Below, in pieces: positions 10,915-21,160 of a stretch of DNA of 64,000 nt (position 1 is the first letter of the stretch; each line of letters starts with the position of its first letter). Below the pieces are notes generated by a model. That model searched no databases. It was not told where the DNA came from and worked only from the letters and a program-made list of their open reading frames with translations. This DNA is from Hexactinellida sp. DTS-2022. Lineage: Eukaryota; Porifera; Hexactinellida. Location of the stretch: assembly GCA_028753945.1 (NCBI GenBank), contig JAPNXP010000005.1, positions 3,658,001 to 3,722,000 on the forward strand, read 5' to 3'. A program made the translations under genes and the position numbers.

Positions 10915-11323
10915 TATACCATAAACCACTTATTTATATTATGGGTGAATAACAACACAAAATTCTAAAATTAGCTTTGTGGTTAATATGCATATTTTTC
11001 GAAATATATCGACTGCTAGTCACCGGAATATCTGTTTTTAAGCGGAATGTCACTAAATTTGATAAAAAATTGCAATTTCGTTTCCCGGCTTTGTTTCTAA
11101 CAAAGACATATGTGGTACTTAAGTAGCTAACGACGGAAGTATCATTATATCTGTACAAACTCTGATTGAAATTTGTCCGTATATTGTGTAAAGCAACCCT
11201 GTACTGGTAATAAAAATCGTTTCAAAGCTATAAAGGTATATAAAGATCCAACAAACTGCGTACAAGACACATACAATAATTCACTTATGAAAAGCTATCA
11301 ATATAAAATGTCAATTCAAACTA

Positions 11324-11543
11324 CAGTTCAAACCGGTTTTTTCTAAAGATTTCTTTTCAGATAAAAATATTAGTAAGAAAAAACCGATATTTAGAAAAAA
11401 CGATGAAAAATACAGCATAGTTGGAATTTCTTCAAAAGAATGCATTACTAATAGTTAGAATAAACCGATAAGTTAGAATAACCCGAGTTAGAATAAACCG
11501 ATAAGTTAGAATAACCCGAGTTAGAATAAACCGGTTTCGACTG
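11324..11543. mobile_element. Pogo-type MITE (CAGTTCAAACCGG family)
   Basis: TA|CAGTTCAAACCGG at left and CCGGTTTCGACTG|TA at right, with internal tandem ATAAGTTAGAATAACCCGAG units. 220 bp, non-coding. Confidence 0.75.
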
Positions 11544-11647
11544 TATCTAGTTACTGAATTATTACCCTCCTTGGTATATTAACTTTGTTGTTGTTTCCAT
11601 AAAAAAACTTAACATAAGGTAGAGAAGCTATTGCAGTGTCATACATA

Positions 11648-11845
11648 GGGCCAAGGAATTATCTAGGAGCGCGAGACGCTCCTTTTAGAGTATGATTTTT
11701 GGAAAATTTGCATTTAGGAGCGCGAAAATTTGGAATCCTCTCCTATACCGTAACATTAATTTGTGATTTAGGCGTATGAAAATTGGATCAGAGCAGGATT
11801 AGGAGCTAGGAGCGTATTTAGAAATGGCTGTATAATACACTGCTA
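11648..11845. mobile_element. Short repeat with GAGCGCGAGACGCTCC stem
   Basis: Shares GGAATTATCTAGGAGCG, AGACGCTCCTTTTAGAGTAT and GCTGTATAATACAC with 29183-29330. The GAGCG..CGCTCC core forms a small stem. Ends are not precisely defined. Confidence 0.6.
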
Positions 11846-11878
11846 CGGCGTAGCCTCGAGTTAATGATTGGTATTATT

Positions 11879-12307
11879 ACTGTGCCGACTATACTATAGT
11901 ATAGTGGCCCAGTATTGGTCTTAGTGCTTTGGTTACAGATTATACTGTGCCGACTATACTATAGTATAGTGGCCCAGTATTGATCTTACTGCCTTTATTA
12001 CTGTGCCGACTATACTATAGTATAGTGGCCCAGTATAGGTCTTAGTGCTTTGGTATATTATTACTGTGCCGACTATACTATAGTATTATAGTGGCCCAGT
12101 TCTAATCTTACTGCCTTGGTTAGTTATTACTGTGCCGACTATACTATAGTTATAGTGGCCCAGTTCTAATCTTAGTGCTTTGGTTAGTTATTACTGTGCC
12201 GACTATACTATAGTATAGTGGCCCAGTATTGGTCTTAGTGCTTTGGTTATTACTGTGCCGACTATACTATAGTATAGTGGCCCAGTATTGGAATCACTGC
12301 CTTTATT
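11879..12307 (+). repeat. Tandem array: seven units of a 34-bp palindrome (P34)
   Basis: Units start at 11879, 11944, 12000, 12063, 12129, 12193 and 12252 (spacing 56-66 bp). Each holds CTGTGCCG, the perfect 18-bp palindrome ACTATACTATAGTATAGT (indels in units 4 and 5) and GGCCCAGT, so the outer ACTG.GCC/GGC.CAGT also pair. Linkers alternate between TATTGGTCTTAGTGCTTTGG and TTCTAATCTTACTGCCTTGG types. Isolated copies lie at 13420, 49690, 52307, 52379 and 63645. The array sits directly in front of the composite repeat at 12308. Confidence 0.95.
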
Positions 12308-13043
12308 ATTAATATTTATATTTTTTCTCCGTAGACGGTGCCCTGGCCAGAGCTTTATAGTTGATGGGCTGAAACTTGGCATGTAGGTGGGTATGGACCG
12401 TCTAATTTGCACCACGGGTTACGATATTTTCTTAACACATTTTGGACACATTTTTAACACCTTACAAAATTTGTCTGGTCCATAACTCAAAATTTTTTAC
12501 TAACCCCCAAATTTTATTTCATATTTGGATTCACCATAAATTCTGCGTCTGATGGGAGAAGAAAATTTGTTAAAATTTGTTTAATTTCTGCCATAAATGG
12601 GGGTTGAAATTCCTTTGATTACTCAACACTTCAATTTCAATAAAACTGTGAAATCTAATTCCATTGTTTCAACTTGTAATAATTATATTGATTTAACATG
12701 TTAAATCTTTCACTATTGTTTCAACTTGCGATAATTAAATTGATTCAACTTATAAATTCCAGCTGGCTTCTATTTAATTCTAGTATTACTATACAATGGA
12801 TTAAATTAAATTATATAATAATATAAGGAATTTGTTGACTAAACTCAAATCACAGTGGATAACATTGCTAAAATAAATAACTACTAATATATTTTATTAT
12901 AAATACAAAATGAATGAATGGCAATAAACTCTAGATGGTTTATGATAGAAAAAAAATTCAAATTCAACAATCGTTCCTTGTGACTCGGACAAATTATCAA
13001 ATGGTTCTTCACACCTTGGGCGTTGATGACTGGGCGAAAAAAA

Positions 13044-13162
13044 AATCCAAAATTGCAGCCTGCGCCGGCAGCATGTTCCTTTGGAGGCACTATCAATAAA
13101 CAACCAACAAATATAGTGCCACCAAAGGAACTTGCGTCGGCACAGGAGGCAATTTTGGATTT
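13044..13162 (+). repeat. H hairpin, copy 1
   Basis: Arms run from AATCCAAAATTGCAGCC to GGCAATTTTGGATTT with a short loop near ATCAATAAACAACC. The second arm is slightly degraded (GGAGGCAATTTTGG). Confidence 0.85.
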
Positions 13163-13285
13163 TTTTTTTTAAACTCAAGATGGTTTATGATAGAAACAAA
13201 CTTCAAATTTATCTACCGTTCCTTGTGACTCGGATCAAATAACAATGCTTCTTCACACCTTGGGCGTTGATGACTTGGCGAAAAA

Positions 13286-13405
13286 AATCCAAAATTGCAG
13301 CCTGTGCCGACAGCATGTTCCTTTGGAGGCACTATCAATAAACGACCAGTAAAATATAGTGCCACCAAAGGAACATGCGTCGGCAAAGGCTGCAATTTTG
13401 GATTT
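13286..13405 (+). repeat. H hairpin, copy 2
   Basis: Arms AATCCAAAATTGCAGCCTG and GGCTGCAATTTTGGATT. Preceded by a 110-bp partial duplication of the sequence that precedes copy 1, and followed by an (ATT)n spacer and one P34 unit at 13420. Confidence 0.9.
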
Positions 13406-13419
13406 CTTTTATTATTATT

Positions 13420-13454
13420 ACTGTGCCGACTATACTTTAGTATAGTGGCCCAGT
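13420..13454 (+). repeat. P34 palindrome, single copy
   Basis: CTGTGCCGACTATACTTTAG followed by TATAGTGGCCCAGT; one base of the central palindrome is changed. Located 15 bp after hairpin copy 2. Confidence 0.9.
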
Positions 13455-14200
13455 TCTAATCTTACCCCAGTATTGAAATGACTTGGTATATTTTTTATCC
13501 TTAGCCTCACCACAGAACAGAGTTTTATTTACTAAGAGCCCAAATTTTCAGGATATGTGTCTCATGGGTTACAGATGTGCACCTGGGGTCACGATTTTTG
13601 ATTACATTTTTATGGACACATTTTTGCACCTGTTTAATATTAAAACAGGCACAATAAATAGTACACGATTATTCAATTTATAGGCATTCGATAGAGAATT
13701 AAATTCTACACCTTTTCACAGTGCACGAATTTTCTAATTTGCCTGAGTTTGTGCCACTATTGAGTTGCATATTTTCCTTTGTTTACTAACACTTCAGTTC
13801 AATTGAAAGTGATAAATCTAATTCTATTGTTTCAACTGGTGATTATTATATTGATTCAACTTGTGAGATCGAGTAGGCTTCTATTTTCCAATTGAAAACC
13901 GAGATTTACATTCCATAACAACGACAGATTATGTGATTATATTTCCTTCTGCAAGAATACTCTTGCATTGTTAATATACTGACGTAATTAATTATAATTA
14001 ATTCCGTCAGTATATGACTTATATAGATGCTTCCAATTTATTAGGGGTTATCGAGCGTGCGGAATTGAAATTTGATAGCCAAATTAATAAATTTATTATT
14101 TATGACAAAATAATTAAACTTAATAAATAAAAGTTGACATTGAAATTGGTGTTAAATTATAAATAATATTAATAATTATTATTTGTACCAATTAATTAAA

Positions 14201-14366
14201 GAGAATACTTATCCACCGATCATCGGCGTTTGTATTAAAAAAGCTCGCTACTTTCTACCGATTGTTTCTATCTGTCTATTTAAAACATCATCGGTAGAAA
14301 GTAGCGAGCTTTATAATACAAACGCCGATGATCGGTGCTACCGATGATCGGAAGATAAGTATTCTC
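14201..14366. mobile_element. 166-bp hairpin MITE with 9-bp TSD TTAATTAAA
   Basis: Termini GAGAATACTTATC and GATAAGTATTCTC; arms continue through CGCCGATGATCGG and AAAGCTCGCTACTTTCTACCG. TSD TTAATTAAA at 14192-14200 and 14367-14375. The uninserted paralogue at 54277-54300 reads ACTAATTAATTAAATATC, which proves the insertion and its duplicated target. A 9-bp TSD suggests a Mutator-like (MULE) origin. Confidence 0.9.
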
Positions 14367-14743
14367 TTAATTAAATATCATAAATCTCAGAGATAATAGA
14401 AGATAGAAACAAACTTTAAATTTATCAATTGGTCCTTATGGCACGTGCCACCTATACAATTGGGTCTTGACACCTTGAGGTGATGATGACATCGTTAAAA
14501 AAATGTGTTTTTACAATTTTGTTAATTCGATATTTAAAATGGGTTGGTTGGTGTTGGGTGATGACCAAACACAGACATAAAAAATGCTGAGTCTTCACCT
14601 TTTATATTCTACTCAAACTTGAATATCTCTAAAATGAAGTGAACTAAATGGAAACTTCCACCACTATAAGGGTCGATGCCTTCTGAAACACCTTTTTGAA
14701 ATAATTTAACACCTTCATAGTGAAGATGATATGGCGAAAAAAA

Positions 14744-14863
14744 AATCCAAAATTGCAGCCTGTGCCGACAGTATGTTCCTTTGGAGGCACTATCAATAAA
14801 CCAACACCAAAATATAGTGCCACCAAAGGAACATGCGTCGGCACAGGCTGCAATTTTGGATTT
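14744..14863 (+). repeat. H hairpin, copy 3
   Basis: Near-perfect arms: GTGCCGACAGTATGTTCC on the left, GGAACATGCGTCGGCAC on the right; the loop has a CACTATCAATAAACCAACAC core. Confidence 0.92.
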
Positions 14864-15942
14864 TATTATCAGTCCGTAGATCGTCCACAGAACAGAGTTT
14901 TATTAACTAAGAGCCCAAATTTTCAGGATATGTGTCTCATGGGTTACAGATGTGCACCCGGGGTCACGATATTTTATCACATTTTTTTGGACACATTTTT
15001 AAACCTTTTAATGTTAGAAAAGGAACAATAAATAGTGCGCGAGTAATCAATTTATTTGCATTCGATAGAGAATTTAATTCTACACCTTTTCACAGTGCAC
15101 GAATTTTTTTAAATTGGGTTTCGTTTGTGCCACAATTGAGTTGCAAATTCCCTTTGTTTACTAACACTTCAGTTCAATTGAAAGTGTTAAATCTAATTCT
15201 ATTGTTTCAACTTGTGATTATTATATTGATTCAACTTGTGAGATCGAATAGGCTTCTATTTCTAATTGAAAACTAAGATTTTACATTCCATAACAACGAC
15301 AAATTATGTGATTATATTTACTTCTCCGAGAATATTCTTGTACAATGGATACACTGACATATTTAATTATGATTAATTCGCTCTGTGTTAAACTTATAGA
15401 GACAGTTCCAAATAGATTATTGGGGACATTCGAGTGAGCTGAATTCAAATATGATAGTGAAATTAAATTTAAATTAATAATAATGCAAATAATTGAACTT
15501 AATTTAATTTGCTGTACATAATAATGATGTTAAATTATTAATAAATTAATTAAATATTTATACTAATTAGCTAAATTTCATTAATCTCAGAAATTATATC
15601 AGATAGAAACAAACTTTCAAATGATCAATTGGTCCTTATGCCACGTACCACCTATACAAGTGGGTCTTGACACCTTGAGGTGATGATGACATCGTCAAAA
15701 AAATGCATTTTTACAATTTTGTAAATTAAATAATTTGCATGGGTTGCTTGGAGTTGGGTGAATATCCAACACGCACTTAAAAAATGCTGAGTCATCACAG
15801 ATTATATTCTACTGAAACTTGAATATCTCTCAAATGAAGTGATCTAAATGGAAACTTCCAACTCATTAAGGGTCGTTGCCATCTGGAACACCTTTCTGGA
15901 ATAATTTAACACCTTCATAGTGATGATGACTTGGTGAAAAAA

Positions 15943-16062
15943 AATCCAAAATTGCAGCCTGTGCCGACAGCATGTTCCATTGGAGGCACTATCAATAAAC
16001 CACCAACAAAATATAGTGCTACCAAAGGAACAAGCGTCGGCACAGGTTGCAATTTTGGATTT
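15943..16062 (+). repeat. H hairpin, copy 4
   Basis: Arms AATCCAAAATTGCAGCCTG and GGTTGCAATTTTGGATT; left arm has GACAGCATG, right arm AGCGTCGG. Followed by (TTA)n and block A. Confidence 0.92.
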
Positions 16063-16744
16063 TTATTATTATTTCTCCGTAGCAGGTGCCCTGGCCACAC
16101 CTGTATACAGTAACATTGAGGGCTGAAACTTGGCATGTAGTTGCGGAGGGACCGTCTAATTTGCACCTGGGGTTACGATTTATTATCAAATGATTTCAAC
16201 ACCTATTTAAACTAATTATAGCCCATAACATGAAATAATTAATATTGAGCTTGATAAAAATTTACATGTACGGATTAGGAATTAAATTCTACACCTTTTC
16301 ACAGTGCACGAATTTTCAAATTTGCATTAGTTAGTGCCACAATAGAGTTGCAAATTTCGTTTTACTACACTTCAGTTCAATTGAAAGTGTTAGATCTAAT
16401 TCTATTGTTTCAACTTGTAATAATTATATTGATTCAACTTGTGAGATCGAGTAGGCTTCTATTTTCCAATTGAAAACTAAGATTATATATTTCATAACAA
16501 CGACAGATTATGTGATTATATTTCCTTCTGCAAGAATATTTTTGCACAATGGATACATGACATATTTAATTATAATTTATTCGCTCTGTGTTTAACTTAT
16601 AGAAACGGTTCCAATTAGATTATTGGGGTTATCGAGTGCGCTGAATTCAAATATTAGTGAAATTCAATTTAAATTAATAATTACGTATTACAAATAATTG
16701 AATGTAATTTATTTTGCTGTCATAATAATGGTGTTAAATTATGA

Positions 16745-17142
16745 ATACCGTATTTATTCGAATAGAAGCCTAGGCGATTATTGTTTTTAGGCCATTTTTT
16801 GACCAATAATTTTTGTTACTTTTCGAGAATATCACATGTTGATACAATTTATTTAGTAGAGTCGGTTGATAATCGTATTGCGAGTCAATTTGCGACTAGT
16901 ATTAGATAAATAAATTTACACATGGTACCGGTAGTAAACTTGTATTTGCTAATTTGGGGGGCTTTTATTGGAGGTAGGCGATTATTCGAATAGGGGATGT
17001 TGCGTAGATTTCTGAGATCGTAGAATCCTGAGATTCCTGTACTAAAAACCATGGACGCAATAGTAGCGTAGAATTCTGAGATTCACCATAGAATCATGAG
17101 ATTCTATGGTTAATCTCGAGATTCAGTTGTGGTTGGATAGTA
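16745..17142. mobile_element. Repeat with CCGTATTTATTCGAATAG end and GATTCT stem
   Basis: Inner segment GGACGCAATAGTAGCGTAGAA and AATCTCGAGATTCAGTTGTG recurs inverted at 26394-26552, which ends GAGTATATACGGTA. It interrupts block B/C of composite copy 1. Superfamily not recognised. Confidence 0.55.
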
Positions 17143-17479
17143 ATGAAGACGATCACGATTCACGATTACAGTTCGTTACGTTCTACTTACTAGAAGTATA
17201 TATATAATCGAAAATTATGTAATATCAGTATACTTAATATTATTTTCTTTTACTTTTATTCTCTAAACAAACACTATCTGTAAATCTACGTTGATAAATC
17301 TTGTAACGTTGAAACTTGAAATGAATTCTACTGAATTTGGAGAAATTGTCATGTTCCTTGAAAGTGGTTGCATTCCTGAAAAATTGAAACATTCCGCTCA
17401 AGGACAATGGAATTTCAAGAGAAGGGCAGGAAATTATACCCTTCCGAATCTAGACACCTGTATAAAGTATTAAAAGTAA

Positions 17480-17890
17480 CAGGGCCGTGCCACTAATACA
17501 AACTGACCAGGTCAAACCTGGGCAGAATCTTTCCAGACCAGGTTCTGACCAGGTTGACCTGGTCATATGACCAGGTCAACTTCGTCATTTAACCAGGTTA
17601 TGAATATTAATTAAATAAATAAAATTCGTGTAATGCACTGAAAAAAGTGGACTCCATCTAGAATCTAGATATTAGGTCTTTTTACTAAATACATGTAATT
17701 AAATTGATTATACTATATCGCTTTGTTAGTTATAAAGCTATTTAACATTTGGTGTGAAATATATATTTCAGATCATTTATCAAAATTACTGTGCGTTAAA
17801 AAAAGAAGAATTCTTTTACCATGGGTAGCAATGATGCTTACTCTAGTTAGGTTTGACCGGGGCAGGTATCAATAGGCTCGCACGGCCCTG
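17480..17890. mobile_element. CAGGGCCGTGCC MITE, copy 1
   Basis: Termini CAGGGCCGTGCCACTAATAC and AATAGGCTCGCACGGCCCTG. The interior has a self-complementary GACCAGGTCAACCTGGTC cluster. Flanked by AGTAA at 17475-17479 and 17891-17895. Nearly identical, inverted, to 37264-37674. It sits at the exon 1/intron boundary of the Ginger1 remnant. Confidence 0.85.
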
Positions 17891-18377
17891 AGTAAGTTGA
17901 TCCTCCTCAATATAATATCCACATTATAATGCACCTATCAATTATTGCCCCCATTCTCCCCAGTCTTGGGCAACTATGATTATCATAGTGTAAAATTGGA
18001 ATAGAAAAGGAATTGATTTTTGCAATAATTAAGTAGAAACACTTCAAAATTGTTTATTGTTTACAATCCATTAATCTTTTATTAGAAGATGGTTCAGAAT
18101 GGAAACGAGTTGAGGCTTCAGGTTCTTATTCGAGAAGATATTTCTCATGTTTATGAACAATATCACGATTCACTTGGTGACCCTGGGATAAATTCCACTC
18201 AAGCAATCAAGCAGAGATACACTTGGCCCGGGATATATGTGGATATTACCAATTATGTAAGTAATTTTGAATTAATTACGATTTTGCATCTTGTTAATCT
18301 CGAAAACATCTTTAATTAACTTCGCAGCAAATGTTGAAAATCCTCATGATATGTTATTATAGGTGAAAACTTGTGAC

Positions 18378-18833
18378 CAGGCTTGGGGCTGATTACGATT
18401 ACAACTTTTCCTGTAATCGTAATCGTAATCATAATCAAGCTTTTCTTGAAGGATGTAATCGTAATCGTAATCGTAATCACCAAAATCAGCCCCAGGTATG
18501 GCAACAGGCCCCCCCCCCCAAATTTTCCACAGTAACTTTAAATAAGGATATAGTTTGAGGGTTCGCTGATCTCATTGCACCTCCAAATATATATCCGGCC
18601 CCTACAAATAATTCTTGGTGGCTACCCCCATGCACACGGGCATTATTTTTCGTGCGCATGAAACTCCGGGGCTTAATCGAAACAATCGTAATTGCATCGT
18701 AAAGAAAATGAATTGTAATCGATTGTAATCGATTACAACATTTCCTGTAATCGTAATCGTAATCATAATCAAGCTTTTTCTGAAGGATGTAATCGTAATC
18801 GTAATCACTCACTAGTAATCAGCCCCAGGTCTG
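18378..18833. mobile_element. hAT-like MITE disrupting the integrase zinc-finger exon; TSD CTTGTGAC
   Basis: Perfect 8-bp TSD CTTGTGAC at 18370-18377 and 18834-18841. Termini CAGGCTTGGGGCTGATTAC and GTAATCAGCCCCAGGTCTG. Removing element plus one TSD copy restores an open exon between Cys-Asp and Ile-Cys of the zinc finger. The interior is built of GTAATC units and contains a second internal terminus (AATCAGCCCCAGGTATG at 18483), so it is a compound of two related units. Same TIR family as 32382-33065. Confidence 0.93.
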
Positions 18834-19406
18834 CTTGTGACATTTGTCAACAAACAGCTGTGCTGCCACCTAATCCGCAAAAGAAGCTGCAACCTATTCC
18901 ACCTCCAAATGTTCCATGGAAACATATAGGGATGGATCTAATATGCGATCTCCCTGAAACATCAGATGGCTACAAACACATTCTTTTTACTGTGTGTTAC
19001 CTTTCTAAGTACGTCGTCGCTCGAGCACTCAAAAATAAAACAACCATTGAGGTTCTAGGTCAATTGGAAGATATCTACCTCGAGCTAGGATTACCCGATA
19101 TCATTCAACACGACCAAGGGAAGGAATTTACATCTAAGGTACTTATGCTAAATTAATTAGAATTATATACAATAATATCTTTGTATTACATTTAGTAAAG
19201 TTCTAGTACCTAACTAACATATTTGTATAATTATCATATTCCTAGATATTTCAGGAGTTCCATCACAAATAGAATGTTCAGAATCGCAGTACTCGAGCAT
19301 ACCACCCAATGGCGAATGGATTGGTTGAGGCTCATAACAAAATACTGAAAACGTAAGATTTTTAGCATTTTAAATAATTAGTTTCGAGATTTATCTTTAA
19401 TTATAA

Positions 19407-19911
19407 CTAGCGCGCTTCGCTTGCTAGGTCGCTTCGCGGCAGAACACAACCACACACCAACCGCGAAGCGGTTGGTGTGTGGTTTATATACTCCTAATAT
19501 TGATTATAAAGCGAAAATAGGCCTGAATAGTCAAATTTAACATATGAAATTTTAATGATTACGTCATCATGTGATAATGAGTTAGCATATTGGCGATCTG
19601 GTGTGACCAACGTGTCCGCATCATTAATATACATGTTCTATTAAATTTTCAGATTTTATCACTTAGAGGGCGCGAATTATGTGCGAATATGTGAATTTTC
19701 AGGGTTCTCTAAATGTGACAATGACGTCATAACTTGTCGAGGTGTGAGAAATTTTGAGTGGAAACCTCAACTTGTTGGCGGGTGCCAAAAGTTACCCCTA
19801 TATGCCAAAAATCCCATTTGGAAACCGTCCACTTTCTTCAATCAACTCGTAACATACAAACAAATATATACACACACATATACACCCAGGCTTGTGTTTT
19901 ACTAGTATAGA
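19407..19911 (-). mobile_element. Helitron, non-autonomous, about 505 bp
   Basis: Read on the minus strand it starts TCTATACTAGTAAAACAC after an A and ends GAAGCGCGCTAG before a T, the canonical TC..CTAG between A and T. The GC hairpin (AACCGCTTCGCGGTT, CCGCGAAGCG) lies close to the 3' end. No TIR and no TSD. It lies in an intron of the Ginger1 remnant. Relatives at 2363-2742 and 48372-48853. Confidence 0.85.
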
Positions 19912-19913
19912 TT

Positions 19914-20098
19914 CAATGGAATCCGCTTAATTAATCGGGAGACGGATTATATTAATAACGGGTATTCTGTTTAATCGGCACAAAGATTAGAACGGATTCT
20001 TATCTTTGAATTATCTTCGTTAATTGGGACTCCACATCTTAACTGGGAGAAAAAGTATGCTCCCGAGGTATCCCAATTAAGCAGCTTCCTCTGCAATA
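19914..20098. mobile_element. Diverged pogo-type MITE (CCGCTTAATT family)
   Basis: Left GGAATCCGCTTAATTAATCGG and right CCCAATTAAGCAGCTTCC are imperfect inverted ends, as in 24370 and 50314 copies. Lies in the same Ginger1 intron as the Helitron. Confidence 0.5.
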
Positions 20099-20676
20099 CT
20101 AATTATTTCCCTAGTAAGTTGAACAAGATGCACATTCAGTGTGGAAAGGCGGATTGGACTCAACTCCTAAAATCCGCTGTGCTTTGCATGAACTCAACGT
20201 TCAAAAAGTCTCATGGCACTACAACATTCAGAATTATGTGGGGTAGAGATTCTCGGTATGAAGAACTTGTCCCATCCGTCAGCAGTGTATCAGTGTCTGC
20301 AGAGGAGGATGTTGATGAAGAAGAAGCTATCTTTTCTCTATGCGACTTTCTTGCTGAAAAAGATGGGAAGACATTTTCTCTCCCCCAACTGAACACCCAG
20401 ATGATTCCATTGCTGCACTGATGGAATTTCGTGATACCACGTGCAAACTTGCTTGTGAAAATATTATCACTGAGCAACTGAAGCAAAAGAGGCAGTATGA
20501 TAAAAAAGTGACTCAAAATAGGTTTGTTAGCTAGCACTATTTGCTTCTTCTACGTATGTAATATAGGGTATTTCTATAGAATAAATTTCAAAATTTATTC
20601 ATTTGATTGTAATAATTTGGCTTGTTCATCCACCAAGTATCTGAAATGTAGTTCGGAAAAATAGATACATTCGATC

Positions 20677-20741
20677 CAGGCGCTGATCCAGGAGGGGTGG
20701 ATTACCACCCCCCCCTTCAAAAAACCCTGGATCAGCGCATG
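20677..20741. mobile_element. 65-bp hAT-like mini-MITE
   Basis: Termini CAGGCGCTGATCCAGG and CCTGGATCAGCGCATG are inverted. Flanking ATTCGATC and ATGCGATC suggest an imperfect 8-bp TSD (the right boundary is uncertain by 3 bp). Intronic in Ginger1. Confidence 0.6.
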
Positions 20742-21160
20742 CGATCAATTTCGATCAAAGTACAATATTAAATTTAGTTCACTGCTTGGTGTTACTTGAC
20801 TTGATTGTAATTATATAAATCTGAGATACACGAGGGTGATGAAATTATGTATACTAACATGCCCAAATTAAAGAAAATCCTAATACTAAGGAATATGAGA
20901 AATATATCGGTCCATTTACTGTCTCACGGCTAACAGATAGCCATGCCTTCATTCCAAACACCAAAGGATTGAAAAAGGACAAGAAAATTCCGATCGATCT
21001 AGTTCGACCTTACCATCAACGCGAGAATACCTTGAGTCGAACTACAACATCACGTAAAAGAAAGTCGGAAGTTTCTAAGGATCAGCCAGCAAGCAAGAAG
21101 CCACAAATGGTATTTAGATTTAGTGTAGGAATGAATTGTGATGACTACTAGTTGACGTGT

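Larger units (their letters stand above)
12308..16744 (+). repeat. Composite hairpin-bearing repeat, copy 1 (tandem blocks)
   Basis: Recurrent blocks: A, TTTCTCCGTAGACGGTGCCCTGG to ACCGTCTAATTTGCACC; B, CACAGTGCACGAATTTTC through TTGTTTCAACTTG and CGTCAGTATATGAC; C, GATAGAAACAAAC through ACACCTTGAGGTGATGATGAC to CACCTTCATAGTGATGATGAC and GGCGAAAAAAA; then a hairpin H and an (ATT)n spacer, then A again. Here A-B-C-H occurs about three and a half times with variants. The same blocks recur at 26.6, 49.8, 52.3 and 61.6-63.9 kb. No protein is encoded; short frames inside are translations of the hairpin. No known superfamily was recognised. Confidence 0.8.
17321..21109 (+). pseudogene. Ginger1-type transposase (Gypsy-like integrase), multi-exon, decayed
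   Basis: Exon 1 about 17321-17478 (MNSTEFGEIVMFLESG.., then QGQWNFKRRAGNYTL; late frameshift). Exon 2 18086-18256 holds the first half of an HHCC zinc finger (HDSLGDPGI, QRYTWPGIYVDI). Exon 3 18363-19138, split by an inserted MITE, supplies KTCD/ICQQ (the CC pair) and the integrase core with GMDLICDLPE (first Asp) and DIIQHDQGKEFTS (second Asp). Exon 4 19255-19352 has HPMANGLVEAHNKIL (Glu) but an in-frame TAG at 19270-19272. Exon 5 20115-20521 has a frameshift near 20390. Exon 6 about 20860-21109 carries YIGPFTV, the GPY/F motif, and a basic RKRKSEVSK tail. Intron phases agree at the 2/3, 3/4 and 4/5 junctions. An OTU protease downstream (22.7 kb) matches the published Ginger1 layout. Stops and frameshifts make it non-functional. 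Confidence 0.85.

Noticed and set aside
11879..12307. CRISPR-like array (regular palindromic repeats with about 30-bp spacers)
   Set aside because: The linkers are themselves repeats, not unique spacers, there are no cas genes, and the genome is animal.
12884..16166. Repeated similar peptides such as QPVPTHVPLVALYF and KEHAVGTGCNFGFF
   Set aside because: These are both arms of the H hairpin read in frame; the same peptides appear at every H copy. Not a protein family.
18316..18812. Frames rich in NRNRNH or DYDYDY
   Set aside because: Translations of the GTAATC units inside the hAT-like MITE.
18860..19156. LTR retrotransposon (Gypsy) origin for the integrase
   Set aside because: No reverse transcriptase, protease, gag or LTRs nearby, introns are present, and an OTU domain follows, which fits Ginger1 better.
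20211..20537. 108-codon minus-strand frame
   Set aside because: Antisense to Ginger1 exon 5.
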